The notes beneath the pieces were generated by a model. The model was not told the origin of the DNA. It ran no database searches and saw only the letters and a list, made by a program, of their open reading frames with translations. A stretch of 23,928 nucleotides of DNA from an uncultured Collinsella sp. Its GTDB lineage: Bacteria; Actinomycetota; Coriobacteriia; Coriobacteriales; Coriobacteriaceae. The stretch is from positions 1 through 23,928 of the forward strand of contig CATYZK010000031.1 of NCBI GenBank assembly GCA_958415665.1, in the 5' to 3' direction. Both the position numbers and the translations under genes were made by a program. This document shows, one piece after another, positions 20,878 to 23,928 of the stretch (its first letter is position 1; each line of letters opens with the position of its first letter).

Positions 20878-22770
20878 ATGGAGATGGATGACAACAAACG
20901 TAGACGGAATATGATCCTCTACGTGCTCATCGCCTTCGTCGTCTACCTCGTGCTCTCGACCGTTCTGTTCCCCAACATCGGTCACACGCAGCAGATTACG
21001 AAGACCGATTATTCGACGTTTGTCAAAGCGCTCGATAAGAAGAGCGTCGACAAGGTCGAGTACAACACGGACGATTACACGATTTATTACACCAAGAAGG
21101 GCGAGGACGAGAACATCGCCTATAAGACGACTGGTGTGCCGAATGATGCAGGCTTTACCGATCGCGTGCTTGAGTCCGGTGCTTCGCTGGAGTCGGTCGT
21201 TCCCGATAAAAACTCGGGTCTGATGACCTACTACCTGCTCACGCTCATTCTTCCCATGGCGATTTTCTTCCTCATCGGCTGGTGGCTCAACCGCCGCATG
21301 AAGAAGGCCATGGGCGATGACGGTCCGTCTATGAACTTTGGCGGTGGCGGTTTTGGCGGCGGTGGACTGGGCAAGTCCGGCGCGCGCGTGATCGCCTCCA
21401 AGGATGTGGGCGTGACCTTTAAGGACGTCGCCGGCCAGGAAGAGGCCAAGGAGTCCCTCAAGGAGGTCGTCGATTTTCTTGAGAAGCCGCAGCGCTACGA
21501 GGAGATCGGCGCCAAGCTGCCGCGCGGTGCTCTTCTTGTGGGCCCTCCGGGTACGGGTAAGACCCTGCTTGCTAAGGCTGTAGCCGGCGAGGCGGGCGTG
21601 CCGTTCTTTAGCATTTCGGGTTCTGAGTTCGTCGAGATGTTCGTCGGCCGTGGCGCCGCCAAGGTGCGCGATCTGTTTAAGCAGGCCAAGGAAAAGGCTC
21701 CGTGCATCGTCTTTATCGATGAGATCGATACCATCGGCAAGAAGCGCGATGGCGGCGGCTTTAGTGGCAACGACGAGCGCGAGCAGACGCTCAACCAGCT
21801 GCTGACCGAGATGGACGGCTTCGATAACCACAAGGGCATTGTCGTTCTCGCTGCTACCAACCGCCCCGACAGCCTTGACCCGGCCCTGTTGCGCCCCGGC
21901 CGTTTTGACCGCCGTATTCCCGTTGAGCTGCCCGACCTGACCGGCCGTAAGAATATCCTCGAGCTGCATGCCAAGAGCGTGAAGACGCAGCCGCCGATTG
22001 ACCTGACCGCGATTGCCCGCGCCACGCCCGGCGCCTCGGGCGCCGACCTGGCCAACATCATCAACGAGGGTGCCCTGCGTGCCGTCCGCGAGGGTCGCAA
22101 GCGCGCCACGCAGGACGATTTTGAGGAGTCGGTTGAGGTCGTCATCGCCGGTCAGCAGCGCAAGTCCACGGTGCTGTCCGACCACGAGAAACAGGTCGTT
22201 TCTTACCACGAGATTGGCCATGCTATCGTTGCCGCCCGCCAGAAGGGCTCTGCGCCGGTCACGAAGATTACCATCGTGCCGCGCACGAGCGGTGCTCTGG
22301 GCTACACCATGCAGGTCGAGGAGGATGAGCGCTTCCTGACCACACGTCAGGAGGTCCTGGACAAGCTCGCCGTCTACTGCGGTGGTCGCGCGGCCGAGGA
22401 GCTCATCTTTGGCGAGATGACGACCGGTGCCGCCAATGACATCGAGCAGGCCACTAAGCTCGCCCGTAATATGGTGACACGCTTTGGTATGTCCGATGAG
22501 TTTGGCATGATGGCGCTCGGTACCGTCCAGAACGCGTACCTCAACCAGGACACGTCGCTTACCTGCGCTCCCGGTACGGCCGAGCGCGTGGACGCGATTG
22601 TCGCCAAGCTGATTGAGGATGCGCACGATCGTGCCCTGCAGATCCTCAAGGAGAACAAGTTTAAGCTCCACGAGCTGGCTCGTTATCTCTACAAGAAGGA
22701 GACGATCACGGGCGAGGAGTTTATGAATCTTCTCACGCGCGAGAATCCGCTGATGCCAAAGCAGCAGTAA
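20878..22770 (+). CDS. ftsH: ATP-dependent zinc metalloprotease FtsH
   Basis: FtsH is a membrane-anchored hexameric AAA+ protease that degrades misfolded membrane proteins and short-lived regulators. The 630-residue protein has TM1 at about 11-31, an extracytoplasmic domain and a second TM (LMTYYLLTLILPMAIFFLIG). A glycine-rich linker follows, then Walker A GPPGTGKT at 222-229, Walker B with Asp281/Glu282, and RPGRFDRRIPVELPD. The zinc site HEIGH is at 444-448 (usual form HEAGH), and the third ligand is probably Asp521. I prefer ATG 20878, with GGAG 9 nt upstream. ATG 20863 is in frame but lacks a ribosome binding site and would add 5 residues. It is divergent from cobO. Confidence 0.96.
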   Translation: MEMDDNKRRRNMILYVLIAFVVYLVLSTVLFPNIGHTQQITKTDYSTFVKALDKKSVDKVEYNTDDYTIYYTKKGEDENIAYKTTGVPNDAGFTDRVLESGASLESVVPDKNSGLMTYYLLTLILPMAIFFLIGWWLNRRMKKAMGDDGPSMNFGGGGFGGGGLGKSGARVIASKDVGVTFKDVAGQEEAKESLKEVVDFLEKPQRYEEIGAKLPRGALLVGPPGTGKTLLAKAVAGEAGVPFFSISGSEFVEMFVGRGAAKVRDLFKQAKEKAPCIVFIDEIDTIGKKRDGGGFSGNDEREQTLNQLLTEMDGFDNHKGIVVLAATNRPDSLDPALLRPGRFDRRIPVELPDLTGRKNILELHAKSVKTQPPIDLTAIARATPGASGADLANIINEGALRAVREGRKRATQDDFEESVEVVIAGQQRKSTVLSDHEKQVVSYHEIGHAIVAARQKGSAPVTKITIVPRTSGALGYTMQVEEDERFLTTRQEVLDKLAVYCGGRAAEELIFGEMTTGAANDIEQATKLARNMVTRFGMSDEFGMMALGTVQNAYLNQDTSLTCAPGTAERVDAIVAKLIEDAHDRALQILKENKFKLHELARYLYKKETITGEEFMNLLTRENPLMPKQQ

Positions 22771-22789
22771 TACTTGTTGCGCAGTGTCG

Positions 22790-22829
22790 ATCGCCCCATT
22801 TGAGTGTTCATCTCAAATGGGGCGATTTG
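22790..22829 (+). terminator. Terminator of ftsH (15-bp perfect stem)
   Basis: ATCGCCCCATTTGAG (22790-22804) pairs perfectly with 22812-22826 around a 7-nt loop. Only a short T run follows, but the stem is strong and placed 20 nt after the ftsH stop. The downstream gene starts at 22846, so some read-through may feed it. Confidence 0.7.
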
Positions 22830-22845
22830 CGTGGGGGAGTTGTAT

Positions 22846-23337
22846 ATGAAGATCGTGGTAAGTGCCTGCTTGATGGGCGAGAGTTGCAAGTATAACGGGC
22901 TCGATAACTACCATCGCGAGCTGGTCGAAGCGTGCGAACGCACAGGGACCGAGGTCCTGTTGGTATGCCCCGAGGTTTTTGGCGGCTTGCCCACACCGCG
23001 CAAGCCGTCCGAGATTGTGAACGGCGAGGTTCGTACCTGCGAGGGCATCTCGGTCGATCGCGAGTTTCGCCTGGGTGCAGAGCGCGCGCTCGATATGTGC
23101 GTGCAGGCGGGCGGCCCGTCCGAGATAGCTGCGTGCGTCTTACAGGACCGTAGCCCCTCGTGCGGTGCGGGTCGCGTCTACGATGGCACCTTTAGCGGTA
23201 CGCTCACCGTGGGCAACGGTATTTTTGTCGATCTGCTGCTGCGTCACGGGTACCGTGTGATTCCGGCTAGCGAGTTCGATCCCAGCATGCTGGAACATTG
23301 TCCACAGCACTCGAACCCAACACTTCCTCACGGGTGA
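22846..23337 (+). CDS. DUF523 family protein
   Basis: This 163-residue cytoplasmic protein has the DUF523 hallmarks: SACLMGESCKYNG near the N-terminus, LLVCPEVFGGLPTPRKPSEI, and VLQDRSPSCGAGRVYDGTF with conserved Cys residues. The family is of unknown function; the paired cysteines suggest a metal or Fe-S site, which is inference. ATG 22846 is preceded by GGGGGAG. The last 15 or so residues (PSMLEHCPQHSNPTLPHG) lie over DNA that reads on the other strand as the tail of a serine recombinase, so the C-terminus may have been replaced when mobile DNA joined here. Confidence 0.88.
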   Translation: MKIVVSACLMGESCKYNGLDNYHRELVEACERTGTEVLLVCPEVFGGLPTPRKPSEIVNGEVRTCEGISVDREFRLGAERALDMCVQAGGPSEIAACVLQDRSPSCGAGRVYDGTFSGTLTVGNGIFVDLLLRHGYRVIPASEFDPSMLEHCPQHSNPTLPHG

Positions 23338-23410
23338 CCGTTTTGGCATCATCCGTGAAGTTGATATTGAGTACGACCCGGTCATCAAAGACGTAGACCG
23401 AGTTGACAGG
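23267..23410 (-). pseudogene. Serine recombinase C-terminal remnant
   Basis: On the minus strand about 46 residues read VNSVYVFDDRVVLNINFTDD and then KTVTREEVLGSSAVDNVP to a stop at 23267-23269. This resembles the C-terminal end of large serine recombinases carried by integrative elements (pattern VNSVYVFDDRxVxxxN). The catalytic and zinc-ribbon domains are missing: upstream (23411-23515) the frame stays open but reads as unrelated Arg/Ala-rich sequence. It overlaps the 3' end of the DUF523 gene. The match is recalled from the family and was not searched. Confidence 0.55.
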
Positions 23411-23511
23411 CGCCGTACCCAGGCAGCCCCTCCCCGCGGCCCTCGCGCGGGAACGCGCACACGGCCTTCCCGCCTCTTGCGCCCCTCCCGGAACTGTCCA
23501 CATCAGTGTAG

Positions 23512-23742
23512 CCAATCCAGTCCGCCAAGGGCTGCAGCCCGGACAACGCGGCGATGGAGGGCTTCTTCGGCCTGCTCAAGAAGGAGTTCTGGTACGGCAG
23601 GGACTGGTCGGACTGGACCCCCGCCCGTTTCATCGAGGAGCTCGGGGGCTGGATCGGTCGATACAATACGGTGAGGCGCAGCGATGCGCTCGGTGGCCGC
23701 ACGCCGGCCGAGTTCCGCTCCGCGCTGGGAAGGGCCGCGTAA
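23512..23742 (+). pseudogene. IS3-family transposase (OrfB) C-terminal fragment
   Basis: About 76 residues following an in-frame stop (23509-23511) read IQSAKGCSPDNAAMEGFFGL, LKKEFWYGRDW and then YNTVRRSDALGGRTPAEFRS. This is the end of the IS3/IS150-type DDE integrase core, including the last catalytic Glu (codon 23557-23559) in DNAAMEGFFG. The first two catalytic Asp residues, the whole N-terminal part and OrfA are missing, so it cannot be functional. The segment just after it (about 23780-23817) may contain the element's right end, including the palindrome TTGGGGC-GTGCCT-GCCCCAA. Confidence 0.8.
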
Positions 23743-23857
23743 CGGTCCAGGAAATCGTCCGCAGTCCCCATTCTTGCCCCTTTGGGACAGCTTCTTGTTG
23801 GGGCGTGCCTGCCCCAAATCCTGCTAGGAACGAGTACAGCAAACTGGAATTTTTAAA
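23743..23857. other. Gene-free junction: IS right end passing into AT-rich DNA
   Basis: No coding region can be supported. A 7-bp palindrome (23798-23804 with 23811-23817) lies in the probable IS end. From about 23845 base composition switches to strongly AT-rich. Confidence 0.4.
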
Positions 23858-23928
23858 TTAGTCTTTGCAAATTACCTTTGAACCTTCACCATCAATTACA
23901 ATTCCCTGACGGTTGTTAATTGGGCATA
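23858..23928 (-). CDS. 3' end of an unidentified gene entering from the right
   Basis: On the minus strand a frame open from the window edge ends at TAA (23860-23858) and reads PINNRQGIVIDGEGSKVICK plus a final Asp. It looks like a real protein C-terminus, but only 23 codons are visible and I do not recognise the family. The AT-rich composition differs from the rest of the window, which fits acquired DNA such as a prophage or surface-polysaccharide locus. Confidence 0.3.
   Translation of the reverse strand, partial: CPINNRQGIVIDGEGSKVICKD

Noticed and set aside
20788..22671. 627-codon open frame on the minus strand
   Set aside because: It is a shadow of ftsH in the opposite strand; the plus-strand FtsH motifs and ribosome binding site decide it.
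23403..23861. 152-codon plus-strand frame over the right-end region
   Set aside because: It is out of frame with the clear IS3 transposase fragment and shows only Arg/Pro/Gly-rich shadow sequence.

Overview
The window is GC-rich chromosome of an actinobacterium, most likely class Coriobacteriia (a Collinsella-like gut anaerobe). I infer this from the high-GC codon use, the ordering sepIVA-like - DUF177 - rpmF - plsX - acpP - rnc - smc - ftsY - ffh, the compact SRP and FtsH proteins, and the mixture of actinobacterial traits (SepIVA homologue) with Firmicute-like ones (FakA/PlsX acyl-phosphate route, Asp23 protein). No 16S rRNA gene is present, so the assignment is inference.

Layout. 1-200: two copies of tRNA-Asn(GUU), the first cut by the window edge, each followed by a hairpin. 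358-5733: a compact, mostly overlapping run of Asp23/Gls24 protein, FakA-type DAK2 kinase, recG, rsmD and coaD. 5802-7097: a short SepIVA/DivIVA-like coiled-coil protein, a DUF177 (YceD) protein and rpmF. 7185-15259: plsX, acpP, rnc, smc, ftsY and ffh, a lipid / RNA processing / chromosome segregation / SRP cluster in the order known from Bacillus, but without fabD and fabG. 15377-16141 (minus strand): a DUF134 helix-turn-helix domain fused to a NifX/NifB-like dinitrogenase-cofactor domain, with a His/Cys-rich tail. 16308-17684: thyA-folA. Then a SpoU-family RNA methyltransferase, a MATE transporter, a convergent corrinoid adenosyltransferase (minus), divergent ftsH, and a DUF523 protein. From about 23267 to the right edge the sequence turns into mobile-element debris (serine-recombinase tail, IS3-type transposase tail) and then AT-rich DNA carrying the 3' end of an unidentified minus-strand gene.

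How the genes fit together. FakA, PlsX and AcpP belong to one acyl-phosphate/phospholipid supply route. FtsY and Ffh are the two GTPases of co-translational membrane targeting. Smc and the SepIVA-like protein concern chromosome segregation and septum/envelope growth. ThyA and FolA form the dTMP/dihydrofolate cycle.

Most of the window is conserved housekeeping sequence. The points I consider worth a second look are mainly regulatory or architectural. (1) The DUF134-NifX fusion gene keeps a strong internal Shine-Dalgarno and ATG exactly at the domain junction. (2) Its promoter is flanked by two near-identical 12-bp palindromes 53 bp apart. (3) A 23-bp inverted repeat lies between MATE and cobO and pairs fully only in the minus-strand RNA. 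(4) A promoter followed by a terminator-like hairpin recurs in the leaders of plsX, acpP and the SpoU gene. (5) The 3' end of the DUF523 gene overlaps mobile-element remnants. I found no CRISPR array, recognisable riboswitch or complete mobile element.
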